Assembly (NCBI GenBank): GCA_013298775.1
Contig: JAAFIV010000016.1
Span: 30,394-94,393 of the forward strand
Reading direction: 5' to 3'
Source: Ignavibacteria bacterium
Lineage (GTDB): Bacteria > Bacteroidota > Ignavibacteria > Kapaibacteriales > UBA4661
DNA length: 64,000 bases
A model generated the notes under the pieces. The model was given only the letters and a program-made list of their open reading frames with translations. It did no database searches and was not told the origin of the DNA. The position numbers were made by a program, and so were the translations under genes. Positions 55,901 to 64,000 of this stretch are shown piece after piece; the first letter of the stretch is position 1; every line of letters starts with the position of its first letter.

Positions 55901-56382
55901 CCATTACTGATGCCGACCAAGCAACGTTCTCACCCGATGACGCACAATTAGCAATGGTCAGCCCAGCAAGCCCGCGTAATCTGCTTTTGTACACCTTCGC
56001 ACGCACGGGAGCGGCGGCGCAGTTGCAAGCAGTAACGCTGGATTCGACGGTCAATCGTCCGTTTTGGGCAAATCTTGATGTTGCTACCAGCGTCCGCGAC
56101 GACGGGAATACAAACGCAGCACTTCTTGGATTGAGCATTACCCCAAACCCAGCTTCAGAACAAGCCTCTGTACGATTTATGGTGCAGCAATCAGCAAGCC
56201 GTGTTACGCTGAAAGTATATACCGTTTTGGGGCAAGAAGTGATGACGCTTTCGGATGGAATGCTTGCACAAGGCAATCACACACTGCCATTTTCGACTGA
56301 AGCATTACCGTCAGGGGTGTATGTATGTCGCTTGCAGGTTGGTAGTAGCATGGGAGCGGTAACGCTTCGCGTGGTGCGGTAG
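52915..56382 (+). CDS. secreted zinc metalloprotease (M36/thermolysin-like) with propeller and T9SS sorting domain
   Basis: 1155 residues from ATG 52915, chosen because it begins a signal-peptide-like stretch (YAALSALVLTFSPIFLSAQ); the frame continues upstream to a TTG. An FTP-type propeptide (about 150-320, YKGLRVYGQDLYVHA) is followed by a catalytic domain with zinc motif HEVGH (His544, Glu545, His548) and Glu567/Glu568 in EEHLANFWG as the likely third ligand, as in M36/M4 peptidases. A region of about 320 residues (720-1045) looks like a TolB/WD40-type propeller. The last ~85 residues (ITPNPASEQASVRF onward) are a T9SS type A sorting domain. It probably degrades extracellular protein. A terminator follows at 56414. 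Confidence 0.9.
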   Translation: MQPFLTFCSGRSLGKYAALSALVLTFSPIFLSAQQTTKRSATRSTVPASASSVFLSESTPSADNSTAISRITTTVPSANISTATPPASKKELATATKLGQQSGLSGTAEYRANGTIAQFTGFVGKLRNRVGSEQTFATAFIKRSNAVRESDESAQLERQQTPVVQEVLTLLKQTGLVEKMQSPAEELRVISLNADALGYQHIRFEQRYKGLRVYGQDLYVHAKSDGNVYAVHGAYQPTPRIITEPTLSSNDAVEASNQALKNIGEWNEIPAALAKQLGYEGPATELLLYPHKNTLRLAYAVTVCPTISESWMYFIDANTGESLDRLQLHRYDDYLAGAYNAKKTKTVTDPNAPQTPLGKRVPENTNDTPRILDDKPKGSETHSAPFVNVAGKDLLNRDRIVQGYQAPDGTIFPLSSESNFRDTPADRLPRRPNGGHIVLDANGVNGDSLGNVDLTVRTTRSGQPFSPQITSALAETDSVLRYFRLKFNRTSWDDKGSFIQTIINIGGGQAGQAWWNPGLIAQGYGPGDPGEGGAGWRDLHLIGHEVGHAYNTPGRLNYGDDQGGAIEEHLANFWGWMINSSSFYIFPVLWPSDGGNAWHMSAEPDSCGEGNKNLPRSMASFLPRTDPGAIARKLQFPHYNGPIVDRATWFVVNKYGRDTTSQIWHRALITYITQDTRFGAFRRAIVQSAQDLFPTNTTLLADINAAFDRVGITLTTGSEAAGRLVFAGKEQSQTYAVRSTIAFSTQSGRIGLYDPASRRTTYFTSNDAVVRTQVGRSRLSAPRTGNTNRLYFVNAQGRLAFLDLLAGRVTVFSSLQLRQAGDIVSAAISPDERTVAMTSQYDNDAAIYTATITGAGTASAVRRVSLERLAAEGRKTEGKQVSGIRFPDAVAWSPDARNPELVLDAMSSLRVGRDSVQFWGLYYASFQTPTTPAINDVFPPQPGYDLGFPTFSSNNPNTLAFGETSDGTTDMYIANFDKSEDTGFLNIPKFSFSGRTITDADQATFSPDDAQLAMVSPASPRNLLLYTFARTGAAAQLQAVTLDSTVNRPFWANLDVATSVRDDGNTNAALLGLSITPNPASEQASVRFMVQQSASRVTLKVYTVLGQEVMTLSDGMLAQGNHTLPFSTEALPSGVYVCRLQVGSSMGAVTLRVVR

Positions 56383-56413
56383 GAATTGTGTAAGCAAAGA
56401 AGATTTTTGAATG

Positions 56414-56449
56414 GTGCTGTTCGCGTTGTAAGCGGGCAGCACTTTTTTT
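56414..56449 (+). terminator. rho-independent terminator after the metalloprotease
   Basis: Stem GTGCTGTTCGC (56414-56424) with GCGGGCAGCAC (56432-56442), two mismatched positions, 7-base loop and a seven-T tail (56443-56449). It sits just downstream of the plus-strand stop at 56382 and before the convergent response-regulator gene. Confidence 0.8.
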
Positions 56450-56452
56450 GTA

Positions 56453-57121
56453 TTACCGCGAAAGCATCAATCCTGCCTCCATAGCAAATGAAATTGCATC
56501 ATAGCGTGAGGTAATTCCAAGTTTTTGAAAAATGCTCCACAGATGTTTTTTCACGGTACTTTCGGCAATGCCTAATTTCTCAGCGATTTCCTTATTAGAA
56601 AATTTCACAAGGCGCAGCACAGCTTGTTCAGCAGGTGTAAGGTCGGCTTTTTTGAGAAGCGCGTCGGAGTACATAATTTGACGATGTGTTTGCGGGCTAA
56701 CCCACTGTGCTTGCGGGTTCTGGGTGATAAAACGAAATCCTTCGAGAAAAACTTCCTGTGGCTCTTGTTTGGAAAGAAAGCCGTTCGCGCCAGCAGCAAG
56801 CGCGTCTTTGGCGGTTCCGATGTACGAACCTGAAATCACCATAATTGGCTTTTCCCAGCCTTCTTTGCGGAGGATGACGATTGCTTCCAAGCCCGTCATA
56901 TCGGGCAAGTCGAGGTCAATGATGAGCATATCAATCGCATTGGTTTTTCCCATTGTTGAGCGAATTGTTTCCAATGCTTTTTGGCATGTCGCTACTGCGG
57001 TAATCCCAGCAATAGCCTGAGTACGCTCTTGTTCTTCTCGAAGCCACTGCGCAAGCGCGAAGCGAGCAATATCGTGGTCGTCGGCAATGAGAATAGACAA
57101 CGGTAAACGTAGAGAATTCAT
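56453..57121 (-). CDS. NarL/LuxR-type response regulator
   Basis: 222 residues from ATG 57121; the frame extends upstream to 57247, but that would overlap the kinase gene and adds no recognisable sequence. Receiver domain: acidic pair Asp14-Asp15, phospho-acceptor Asp69 in LIIDLDLPD, Ser97 and Lys118 in GFLSKQEP. The C-terminal HTH (about 158-218) has SNKEIAEKLGIAESTVKKHL, the LuxR/NarL DNA-binding helix. Phosphorylation should allow it to bind DNA and control transcription. It lies 34 bp downstream of the stop of the kinase at 57156 on the same strand, so the two form a two-component pair. It is the only receiver-domain protein in the window. Confidence 0.95.
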   Translation of the reverse strand: MNSLRLPLSILIADDHDIARFALAQWLREEQERTQAIAGITAVATCQKALETIRSTMGKTNAIDMLIIDLDLPDMTGLEAIVILRKEGWEKPIMVISGSYIGTAKDALAAGANGFLSKQEPQEVFLEGFRFITQNPQAQWVSPQTHRQIMYSDALLKKADLTPAEQAVLRLVKFSNKEIAEKLGIAESTVKKHLWSIFQKLGITSRYDAISFAMEAGLMLSR

Positions 57122-57155
57122 AATGAAGAAAGGGATAAAAACAACAAGGAACAAG

Positions 57156-59423
57156 TTACACAGAATTTCTTGGCAATTCGACAATAAAGGTCGCCCCTTT
57201 ACCAAATTCCGATTCGCACCACACGCGCCCACCGTGCAATTCCACAATTTGTTTTACTATCGACAGCCCAACACCGCTTGAAGACTCGCCTCCTGTGGTT
57301 TGCGTGGAAAGTCGTTGGAAAAATCCAAAGAGCTTTTTTTGGTCTTCTGCCGATAATCCCACACCTTCATCCTTCACCGACACGCGAACTATTTTTTCTG
57401 TTTGCGAGCATTGTATCCAAATTCGCCCGCCATGAGGCGAGTATTTCACGGCATTCGATATAAGATTATCAAAAACTTGAATAAGGCGGTCAGTATCTCC
57501 TAGCACCCAATACTCACCTGCTTTTTCAGCAATGAACGTTTGATTTTTCTTTGTTGCCGCGAAAAAATAATGCGCAATTGCAGTTGCCATCAGGTCTTTT
57601 ATTTCGGTGGGTTGCGTAAAGAGCGTCATTGTCCCCATCTCGCGAGCGGCAGTATCTAAAATATCTGTTACCAACCTATTCATGCGGATTCCAGCCTCTT
57701 GCATATGCTCAATAATGGTTTTTGTTTGCGCCTCAAGAAGGGAATTATCCAGCAATACCGACGACAAGCCAAGAACATTACTGATAGGACCTTTCAAGTC
57801 GTGAGAAACGATACTGAGCATATTTAATCGAAACTGCTCTGCATCAGTCAGAGCCTGGTTTTTCCTCTCTAAATCTTTATTCGCTTTTTCCAATTGAGCT
57901 TGTGTTTCCAGCATCTCATCATTGACAAGAGATAAATTTTCGGATGCTTCACGAAGTTCGCTGTTGGAAAGCTCAATATTCCGCGCTTGTTCGTCCAATT
58001 TGGAGAGCTGTTGTTGAATTTCCTCATTCGCCTGCGCAAGATGAATGTTATTTTCTTCAAGCTGTACTGTTCGTTCATGGACTTTTTGCTCTAGCACAGC
58101 ATTTTGCTCTCGCGCCATGCGCTCATTCTCCTCTACGGCTGATTGACGCTCGTTTTGCAACCGACGAATTCGATACGCAAGTGCTAACGACATGAGCAGG
58201 AGTTCGCTTGCGAAGCCAATTTGCGGTAAAAGATAGACAACAGGAGACATCTGAAAAATTCCCGTAAAATACAATCCACCAAGAACAAACACTCCTAGCA
58301 ACACACTCCACGCAGCGAGATAAATCCATGCTCCTTTGTTGCCGCGCACCCCAAGCAATACTCCTGCGGTCGTGCAAATTGCAACAACAGGTATAATGAT
58401 AAAATTCAAGGAAGCATACACAATGCTATGCAGCCCCGCAAACCACAACACAATGAATATCGCAATACAACCAAGCACACCAAGAGCAATATTCCACAGC
58501 CAGCGCACATGTTTTCGTAATTCTAAAAACATGACGCTAAAAAACAAACTGTACGCAAGCACAAACAATGCAATCGGCACAGCTTGACCTTGCACCAGAT
58601 GTTCGGTAACGAAGACACCAACATACGGAACAATCAGCCCCGTAGAATAGAGCGTGTACAACAGTGCTGTGCTTGCATACAGCACATAGAGCAGATACAA
58701 CCTACTCCGAAGCAGCACCGAAATAACAAGGTTATACAACACCAAAGCCAGCATCAGTCCGATGAAGACCGAGTTGAGTAAGTCTTGGAATTGAGATTTT
58801 TCAATAATTGCATCTTTTGCTCCAACCGATGGCGAAAGCGCGATTGCTTCACGTCCGACAACACGCACATACACAATGTACAAGGCAGAATCTTGTTCAC
58901 CATAGCCATTCAAAAGCGGAACAGCCCGAAATGGCAAACCCGCGTGTTTGTGCGAAGCAAAGGTCAAGCCAGCAGTATGGTGAGAAATATTCGTTTTTGC
59001 ATGAAAAGAATCAAAGAGCATTGCAAAGGTTTGAACGGTATCTATGCCTGTATCTTCGATGAGCAGAAAAGGCGTTTGTCCACTACGATTGCGAAGAGCA
59101 AAGCAGAGCCACAATGCCGAGGAAGTGGGCGCAATCTGCATTGATTGTGAAGTATCGGGAGGTAAAAACCGATGCCCTTGTTGCAGGATTTTTTCAATGG
59201 AATACTTGCGCGTTGAATCTTCAAAAAATGCAAAAGATTGAAGCGAGGTGTAATCAGATGCAGAGCGGAGTACGAGAATGGGAGTGTTTTTGGGCGGGAT
59301 GAAGGTGGCTCTCTTTTCAGCTTCTCCAGTCGTTTTTGCGTACACATTCGTTGTTCCTTCATTTGAAAAGCACAATGAGGGAACAATGACAAGCGATACA
59401 AAAAAAACGTAAAAAAATACCAT
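57156..59423 (-). CDS. 7TMR-DISM sensor histidine kinase, partner of the response regulator
   Basis: 755 residues: signal peptide, 7TMR-DISM extracellular domain (about 45-200), seven membrane helices (about 215-420), a long coiled coil (425-530), HisKA with His541 in SHDLKGP and HATPase_c with NAVKYSP, DEGVG and SSGVGL. All catalytic positions are present; the H box has Gly instead of the usual Asn. The phosphotransfer domain resembles that of the kinase at 35162 (AEQFRLNML, DTAARE). It directly precedes the response regulator gene, so its target is probably that protein. The ligand is unknown. Confidence 0.93.
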   Translation of the reverse strand: MVFFYVFFVSLVIVPSLCFSNEGTTNVYAKTTGEAEKRATFIPPKNTPILVLRSASDYTSLQSFAFFEDSTRKYSIEKILQQGHRFLPPDTSQSMQIAPTSSALWLCFALRNRSGQTPFLLIEDTGIDTVQTFAMLFDSFHAKTNISHHTAGLTFASHKHAGLPFRAVPLLNGYGEQDSALYIVYVRVVGREAIALSPSVGAKDAIIEKSQFQDLLNSVFIGLMLALVLYNLVISVLLRSRLYLLYVLYASTALLYTLYSTGLIVPYVGVFVTEHLVQGQAVPIALFVLAYSLFFSVMFLELRKHVRWLWNIALGVLGCIAIFIVLWFAGLHSIVYASLNFIIIPVVAICTTAGVLLGVRGNKGAWIYLAAWSVLLGVFVLGGLYFTGIFQMSPVVYLLPQIGFASELLLMSLALAYRIRRLQNERQSAVEENERMAREQNAVLEQKVHERTVQLEENNIHLAQANEEIQQQLSKLDEQARNIELSNSELREASENLSLVNDEMLETQAQLEKANKDLERKNQALTDAEQFRLNMLSIVSHDLKGPISNVLGLSSVLLDNSLLEAQTKTIIEHMQEAGIRMNRLVTDILDTAAREMGTMTLFTQPTEIKDLMATAIAHYFFAATKKNQTFIAEKAGEYWVLGDTDRLIQVFDNLISNAVKYSPHGGRIWIQCSQTEKIVRVSVKDEGVGLSAEDQKKLFGFFQRLSTQTTGGESSSGVGLSIVKQIVELHGGRVWCESEFGKGATFIVELPRNSV

Positions 59424-59570
59424 ACTGACAATAGCGGCAAAATGGAACGCTGAAATGATGAACTACAAGATACTATTTTTCCAGATTGTGGTACGAATCA
59501 TTTTCGTCAAAAAAAACAGCCTTTTTCGCAAATATACGCCTTACTCTTTTGCGATAATGGATGTAACAAT

Positions 59571-61517
59571 TTATGCAACAATTACGGGTGCAGATGGCAA
59601 TTCCACAATAAACGTCGTACCTTTTCCTTCTAAACTTTCACAGCCAAGTCTGCCGCCATGCCGCTCTACTATTTGCTTCGAGATACTCAAGCCCAAGCCG
59701 CTATTTCCTTTGCCTTTAGTCGAGAAAAATGGTTCAAATATTTTTTGCTTCACCGTCTCCGAAATACCGCCGCCATTATCGGCAAAGCGCACCGATACGT
59801 GGCTGGGAGATTTTTCGCTCTCAATGCGAATCGCCGTTGCACCCGCTTGTGCGGCATTAACAAGCAAGTTCAAAAAGACTTGATTCAGTTCACCGAAATT
59901 TCCGGCAAAGGAGATTTCATCAGGCATTGAGAGTTCAAGAGCAACATCCTTAAATTGCAAACGAAAGAGCGCGACAGTCGAGCGTATCTCCTCCGTCAGA
60001 TTGCCCATTTTTCCTGCGTGTTCCTGATGTTTGGTGAAGCCCTGCAAATTCGCCACAATCGCCCGTACACGCGCTGCGCCGTCGGAGGCAAGATCCAGCG
60101 TGGAAACGGCTTCGTGGCTCATGGTCTCGAATCGCTTCACTTCTTCGGAATCTTTACTTTCCTCATCCAACAGCGAAAAAAAATAGGCGGTCATTTCTTG
60201 CAGTTTTGTCCGCGTTTGCGAAATAGCGGTATAGGCAATCGCATTGGGGTTATTGATTTCGTGCATCACGCCCGCTGTGAGCATACCCACAGCGTTCATG
60301 CGCTCGGACTGCACAAGTTGTGTTTGTGCGGCTTTCAGTTCACGTTTTGCGAAGCGTTCACGGCGAGCGATTCGGAAAAACACGATGGCAGCAATCACAA
60401 AAATCACTGCCGCTACACCAAGCCCCGCACCAATAGCAGTGCGGCGTTTGCTATCTTCTTGGAGTGCAAGTATCTGTACCTCTTTTTTTGAAATCTCGAA
60501 ATCAACCTGTTGAATGAGAGTGCTGTTGCGGGTTATATTGCTAAAGACCGTGTCTTGGAGTTTGATGTAGAGTGCTTGATAATGCACGGCGGAATCAGCG
60601 TTGATGTGCCGATATGCCGCTCCAAGCTGTCCGTAAGCCTCAAGAATATTATCTTTTGAGCCGGTACGAAGTGCTATGCGAAGCGCATCATTACTTACTT
60701 CTAGGGCATTCCTCCATGCAGATTCTGCGTTGTAAACTCGCGCCATTCCGAGAAGCGTTGTCGTCAGTGTACGGAGCAAATTATTGCGCTGCCCTAATGC
60801 CAACGCTCCGCGATATACCACCAACGCCGAATCCCGCGCACCCCTCATAAAAAGGCACTTTGCGACGTAGTTCTGCACCAACACTATTTCCAACGTGTCG
60901 CCAAAACGCTTCGTGAGCGGCATTGCCATTCGCAAGTACCGAAGGCTGGAATCAGGCTGCTGCAAAGCGGCAAAGTCCGCGCCGATGTCGGTGGTGAGGC
61001 GCATGAGTAAAACGCTGTCATTGCGCGTCCGTGCGAAGCGAAACCACTCAAAAGCGCGACGATGCTGCTCCAAAGCCCGCAAAGGGTCTTTGCAAAGAAC
61101 ATTGTACATGATGCCCTTAAAATCCAGTATCCGCGCTACTGTCGTGCTGTCATTCTCTTCTTCGGCAATAATTTGTCCCTGCAAATATGCCTCCATTGCA
61201 AGCGGGTACTTGATTTGCACATATCGGCACCAACCCAGCGTGGAAAGTGCATACGCCTGTAACCCGCGCAAATGCAGCGTTTTCGCCAATATTGCCGCCT
61301 GAAGCGCGTAAGCCTCTGCCTCAGGCGGATTAAACGTCCAGACGGAATCTGCAAGTTCGCGCAGCAGCATTGCTCGTGCGGTATCGTTCCTCTCGGCTGT
61401 TGCTTGCGTGAGTCGGGTTTCAAGAGTTTGGGAAAAAGCGGTGGAATTGATACAAAAAAATACCAGCATACTGGCACATTTCCACAAAATCATTCGGTAG
61501 AATACGCACTGATTCAT
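59571..61517 (-). CDS. TPR sensor histidine kinase (HEINNP type)
   Basis: 648 residues: signal peptide (about 10-30), TPR-like helical array (about 60-330), one membrane helix (361-382), a short helix and HisKA with His419 in GVMHEINNPNAIAY, followed by HATPase_c with a NAAQAGA N-box, DNGGGI, GNSGLGL and an ending near TTFIVELP. The HEINNP motif is typical of NtrB/ZraS-like kinases, distinct from the HDLKNP kinases elsewhere. Its ATG overlaps the stop of the upstream kinase by four bases (ATGA, 61514-61517). It is a close paralogue of that kinase over the catalytic half. No response regulator is adjacent. Confidence 0.92.
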   Translation of the reverse strand: MNQCVFYRMILWKCASMLVFFCINSTAFSQTLETRLTQATAERNDTARAMLLRELADSVWTFNPPEAEAYALQAAILAKTLHLRGLQAYALSTLGWCRYVQIKYPLAMEAYLQGQIIAEEENDSTTVARILDFKGIMYNVLCKDPLRALEQHRRAFEWFRFARTRNDSVLLMRLTTDIGADFAALQQPDSSLRYLRMAMPLTKRFGDTLEIVLVQNYVAKCLFMRGARDSALVVYRGALALGQRNNLLRTLTTTLLGMARVYNAESAWRNALEVSNDALRIALRTGSKDNILEAYGQLGAAYRHINADSAVHYQALYIKLQDTVFSNITRNSTLIQQVDFEISKKEVQILALQEDSKRRTAIGAGLGVAAVIFVIAAIVFFRIARRERFAKRELKAAQTQLVQSERMNAVGMLTAGVMHEINNPNAIAYTAISQTRTKLQEMTAYFFSLLDEESKDSEEVKRFETMSHEAVSTLDLASDGAARVRAIVANLQGFTKHQEHAGKMGNLTEEIRSTVALFRLQFKDVALELSMPDEISFAGNFGELNQVFLNLLVNAAQAGATAIRIESEKSPSHVSVRFADNGGGISETVKQKIFEPFFSTKGKGNSGLGLSISKQIVERHGGRLGCESLEGKGTTFIVELPSAPVIVA

Positions 61518-64000
61518 ACCGCTTCCTTTGGTAGCTCAATTATGAACGTCGTACCTGTCGAAAGACCGACCGGAACACCGCCACCCACCACGCTTTCGCA
61601 GCGAAGTGTCCCGCCGTGCCGCTCCACGATTTGCTTCGAGATGCTCAAACCTAAACCGCTATTGCCCACACCTTTGGTCGAGAAAAACGGCTCGAAGATG
61701 TGTGCTTGCACTTCCGGCGGAATACCTTTGCCATTGTCGGCAATGCTCACCGTTGCTTGCGTGGCGGTCTCTTCTGCCGTGATGCGCAGGGCGGTCGCTC
61801 CGGCTTGGGTGGCGTTCACCAGCATATTGAGCAGCACTTGGTTCAGTTCGCCAAAATTCGCGTGCATTCGCAGTGTGGCGGGAATGCTCGTTTCCACGCT
61901 GACGGCTTGATATTGCAGTTGAAAAAGCGACACCGTACCGCGTATTTCCTTTGCCCAATCGCCCGCCAGTACGTCATTTTCCTGATGTTTTGAGAAGCCT
62001 TGCAAATTCGCCACAATCGTTTTGACGCGCTGCGAACCGTCGGCGGCGAGTTCCAAACGTGAGAGCGCATCATTGCTCATTTCCTGAAATTTTCGTACTT
62101 CGGCGGAATCCTTACTTTCATCGTCCAACATCGAAAGAAAGTATTCGGTCATCTCTGCAAGTTTAGCACGGGTTTGCGTGATGGCGGAATAGGCAATGGC
62201 GTTGGGATTATTGATTTCGTGCATCACGCCTGCGGTGAGCATCCCGACAGCACTCATGCGCTCGGATTGGACGAGTTGGCTTTGGGTGGCTTTCAGGTCG
62301 TGGAGGGCAGTATCTAAGCCGATGTTGGTTTCGTGAAGCTGGGTATTGACGAGTTCAATTTCGGTGGCTTGGTCTTGCAGAATATCTTGCTGGCGGCGGA
62401 TTTCACGGTTCGAGGAGCGTTTTTGCTGATACAATCGTCCGAGCCACGCGGCGGTAACGATTGCGCCAAGCAAAATAGCGGCTAATGCCCATTGAATGAC
62501 ACGCTGGCGGCTTATTTCGGTATTCCGTTCCCTGAGCGTTGCGTCTTTGAGCGAAGCATCTTTTTCGGCAAGGGCGAGAGCTTGTTTGTCGCGTTCGCTT
62601 GTGAGACGGGTTTCGGTGAGTTGCGCTTCTTGCTGTTCAAGAGTAAGATTTTGTAGTTGCCGCTCGTTTTCGATGAGCAAGAGTGATTGCCGCCGCCGTT
62701 CGCTTTCAGCACGTTCGCGGGCAAGATTCGCTTCTTGTTTTTCGAGGTCGGTTTGCTGTTTTGCCAGCGTGAGCGTTTGTAAGTCTTTGTCTTTTTGCAG
62801 GAGCGTTATTTCGCGGTCTTTTTTGTCGGATTCATACTGTTCCTTGAGTTGCGCAGATTTTTTCAGACTTTCTTCATTCATCATGGAATCTTGCATCGTG
62901 CGCATTTGGCGGTAGGTTTGGAGTGCGAGTTTATGCTCTCCAAGTGAGTCGTACAAAACCGATAAATACTCCAACGCCGTGCGCTGACGAATGCGGGAAT
63001 TGATAGAATTGGCAAGGTCGAGACCGCGCCGAATGTACGACATTGCCGAATCAAACTGCCGTTTTTTGGTATAGACATAACCGATATTGTAGAAACTTTG
63101 GCTTAAATTAAACGTATTTTTGTTCGCCTGATTGAGAGTGAGTGCCTTCTGAAAGATGGGAATAGCCTTGTCGTACTGCCCTTGGAGGTCATAGATATTG
63201 GCGATGTTATTATACAAACTGGCACTGAGATTGTAGGCTACGGCAGAATTTGATTTATCAATGATTTCTAAGGCGGTATTGTAGATGGGAAGTGCTTTGT
63301 CGTATTCTTTCAGTTCTACGAACACCGTACCAAGATTGTTAGAAGCACGCGCCAGCATTGCCGGGTTTTTCAGTTCTTGCGCAATCTGCACTGTCCGTTT
63401 GCCATATTCTTCCGCTTCGGAATATTTTTTCATGCGCGTATGCGCGACGGTAAGATTCAAAAGAAAATCGCCTGTTTGCTGCTTCAATCCATTGTTCTCG
63501 GCGAGTTGTAGTCCTTGAAAATATGCCGTCAATGCCTCTTCAAATCGCCCTTGCTGGTCATACATAATGCCGATATTTGAAAGAGCGTTTACAGCGTTTG
63601 GAATATGCCCTACATCAAGAAATATCTGTGCTGCGCTGCGAAACATCTTCCTTGCTTCTGGAAAATTTTCTTGGCGCACCAGCAATGTTGCGAGGCTCAA
63701 GGTTATATCAGCAGCTCCTTTTCGGTTGCCTGTACGCTCGAAGAGCGCTTTTGCGGCTGTCCATTTTGCCTTTGCATCTCCGTCTTTTTTTTGTCTGACA
63801 TCAATATTCCCAAGATTCGTCATGGCAAATGCTTCCAGTGTTTCATTGCCAATTTTTTTTGCTGTGGCGAGTGCCTTTTCATACTGTTCCGCCGCTACGG
63901 GGAGTTTATTTTGCGTGTAAAATACCGCGCCTGTGGAGTTCGTCAAAAAGCCTAAACCTCGCTTGTAATCACGCTCCTCGTAGATTTTCCGAGCTTTTGC
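61514..64000 (-). CDS. TPR sensor histidine kinase (HEINNP type), 5' end outside the window
   Basis: The frame is open to the right edge (first visible residues AKARKIYEERDYKRG), so the N-terminus, probably with a signal peptide, is missing. At least 828 residues are visible: ten or more TPR units, a long coiled coil rich in Gln/Glu/Arg, one membrane helix (WALAAILLGAIVTAAWLG), a second coiled coil, HisKA with GVMHEINNPNAIAYSAI and HATPase_c with NATQAGA, DNGKGI and GNSGLGL. The unusually long coiled coil sits between TPR and membrane. Its stop overlaps the next gene's ATG (ATGA). The apparent start at the TTG at 63946 is not real, because the homologous TPR pattern continues beyond it. Confidence 0.92.
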   Translation of the reverse strand, partial: AKARKIYEERDYKRGLGFLTNSTGAVFYTQNKLPVAAEQYEKALATAKKIGNETLEAFAMTNLGNIDVRQKKDGDAKAKWTAAKALFERTGNRKGAADITLSLATLLVRQENFPEARKMFRSAAQIFLDVGHIPNAVNALSNIGIMYDQQGRFEEALTAYFQGLQLAENNGLKQQTGDFLLNLTVAHTRMKKYSEAEEYGKRTVQIAQELKNPAMLARASNNLGTVFVELKEYDKALPIYNTALEIIDKSNSAVAYNLSASLYNNIANIYDLQGQYDKAIPIFQKALTLNQANKNTFNLSQSFYNIGYVYTKKRQFDSAMSYIRRGLDLANSINSRIRQRTALEYLSVLYDSLGEHKLALQTYRQMRTMQDSMMNEESLKKSAQLKEQYESDKKDREITLLQKDKDLQTLTLAKQQTDLEKQEANLARERAESERRRQSLLLIENERQLQNLTLEQQEAQLTETRLTSERDKQALALAEKDASLKDATLRERNTEISRQRVIQWALAAILLGAIVTAAWLGRLYQQKRSSNREIRRQQDILQDQATEIELVNTQLHETNIGLDTALHDLKATQSQLVQSERMSAVGMLTAGVMHEINNPNAIAYSAITQTRAKLAEMTEYFLSMLDDESKDSAEVRKFQEMSNDALSRLELAADGSQRVKTIVANLQGFSKHQENDVLAGDWAKEIRGTVSLFQLQYQAVSVETSIPATLRMHANFGELNQVLLNMLVNATQAGATALRITAEETATQATVSIADNGKGIPPEVQAHIFEPFFSTKGVGNSGLGLSISKQIVERHGGTLRCESVVGGGVPVGLSTGTTFIIELPKEAV

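Noticed and set aside
57122..57247. 42-codon upstream extension of the response regulator
   Set aside because: It would overlap the kinase 3' end in another frame and adds a hydrophobic tail not seen in NarL-type regulators; ATG 57121 gives the normal receiver start.

Overview
The window most likely comes from a Gram-negative bacterium of the Bacteroidota/Chlorobiota/Kapaibacteriota group. Evidence for this: two secreted proteins end in type IX secretion (T9SS) C-terminal sorting domains, sensor kinases of the 7TMR-DISM and two-component-propeller types are abundant, RecQ carries a C-terminal HTH domain, and Shine-Dalgarno sequences are weak. This placement is an inference from gene content. 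No rRNA, tRNA or CRISPR array was found.

Layout. 1-2881: the edge of a PD-(D/E)XK-like gene, a hairpin element and recQ. 3223-9046: an adenylate cyclase and two TPR histidine kinases (HKs). 9352-11685: a secreted PhoD-type phosphatase. 11943-16118: a 7TMR-DISM HK and a TPR adenylate cyclase. 16318-19728: a large VWA/OmpA-family envelope protein. 19813-39208: a nearly unbroken minus-strand run of one soluble TPR adenylate cyclase and nine HK homologues, one of which is catalytically degenerate. 39311-42882: a compact minus-strand cluster containing a split borosin RiPP pair (alpha-N-methyltransferase plus an 83-residue precursor), with a nitrilase-like hydrolase and a GNAT acetyltransferase upstream. 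42958-52096: a propeller HK, a second PD-(D/E)XK-like protein, a hairpin-rich spacer and two more HKs. 52238-56382: a lipoprotein and a secreted metalloprotease. 56453-64000: the only response regulator with its partner HK, then two TPR kinases with HEINNP motifs; the last runs off the right edge.

In total there are 17 HK homologues, 3 class III adenylate cyclases and one receiver protein. The kinases share a near-identical catalytic C-terminus but carry very different sensor halves (periplasmic TPR, 7TMR-DISM, beta-propeller, GAF-PAS, polytopic membrane). The same TPR-membrane-linker module can be joined to a kinase or to a cyclase, so the region looks like a site of sensor shuffling and duplication. 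Most HK signals must leave the window to find a response regulator.

The most notable system is the borosin cluster at 39.3-40.5 kb. The methyltransferase matches the fungal OphMA family in its diagnostic motifs, and the small upstream gene matches the borosin-binding domain followed by a polar tail. Intergenic spaces hold several families of short hairpin elements, some with terminal inverted repeats and flanking direct repeats, which look like non-autonomous mobile elements.
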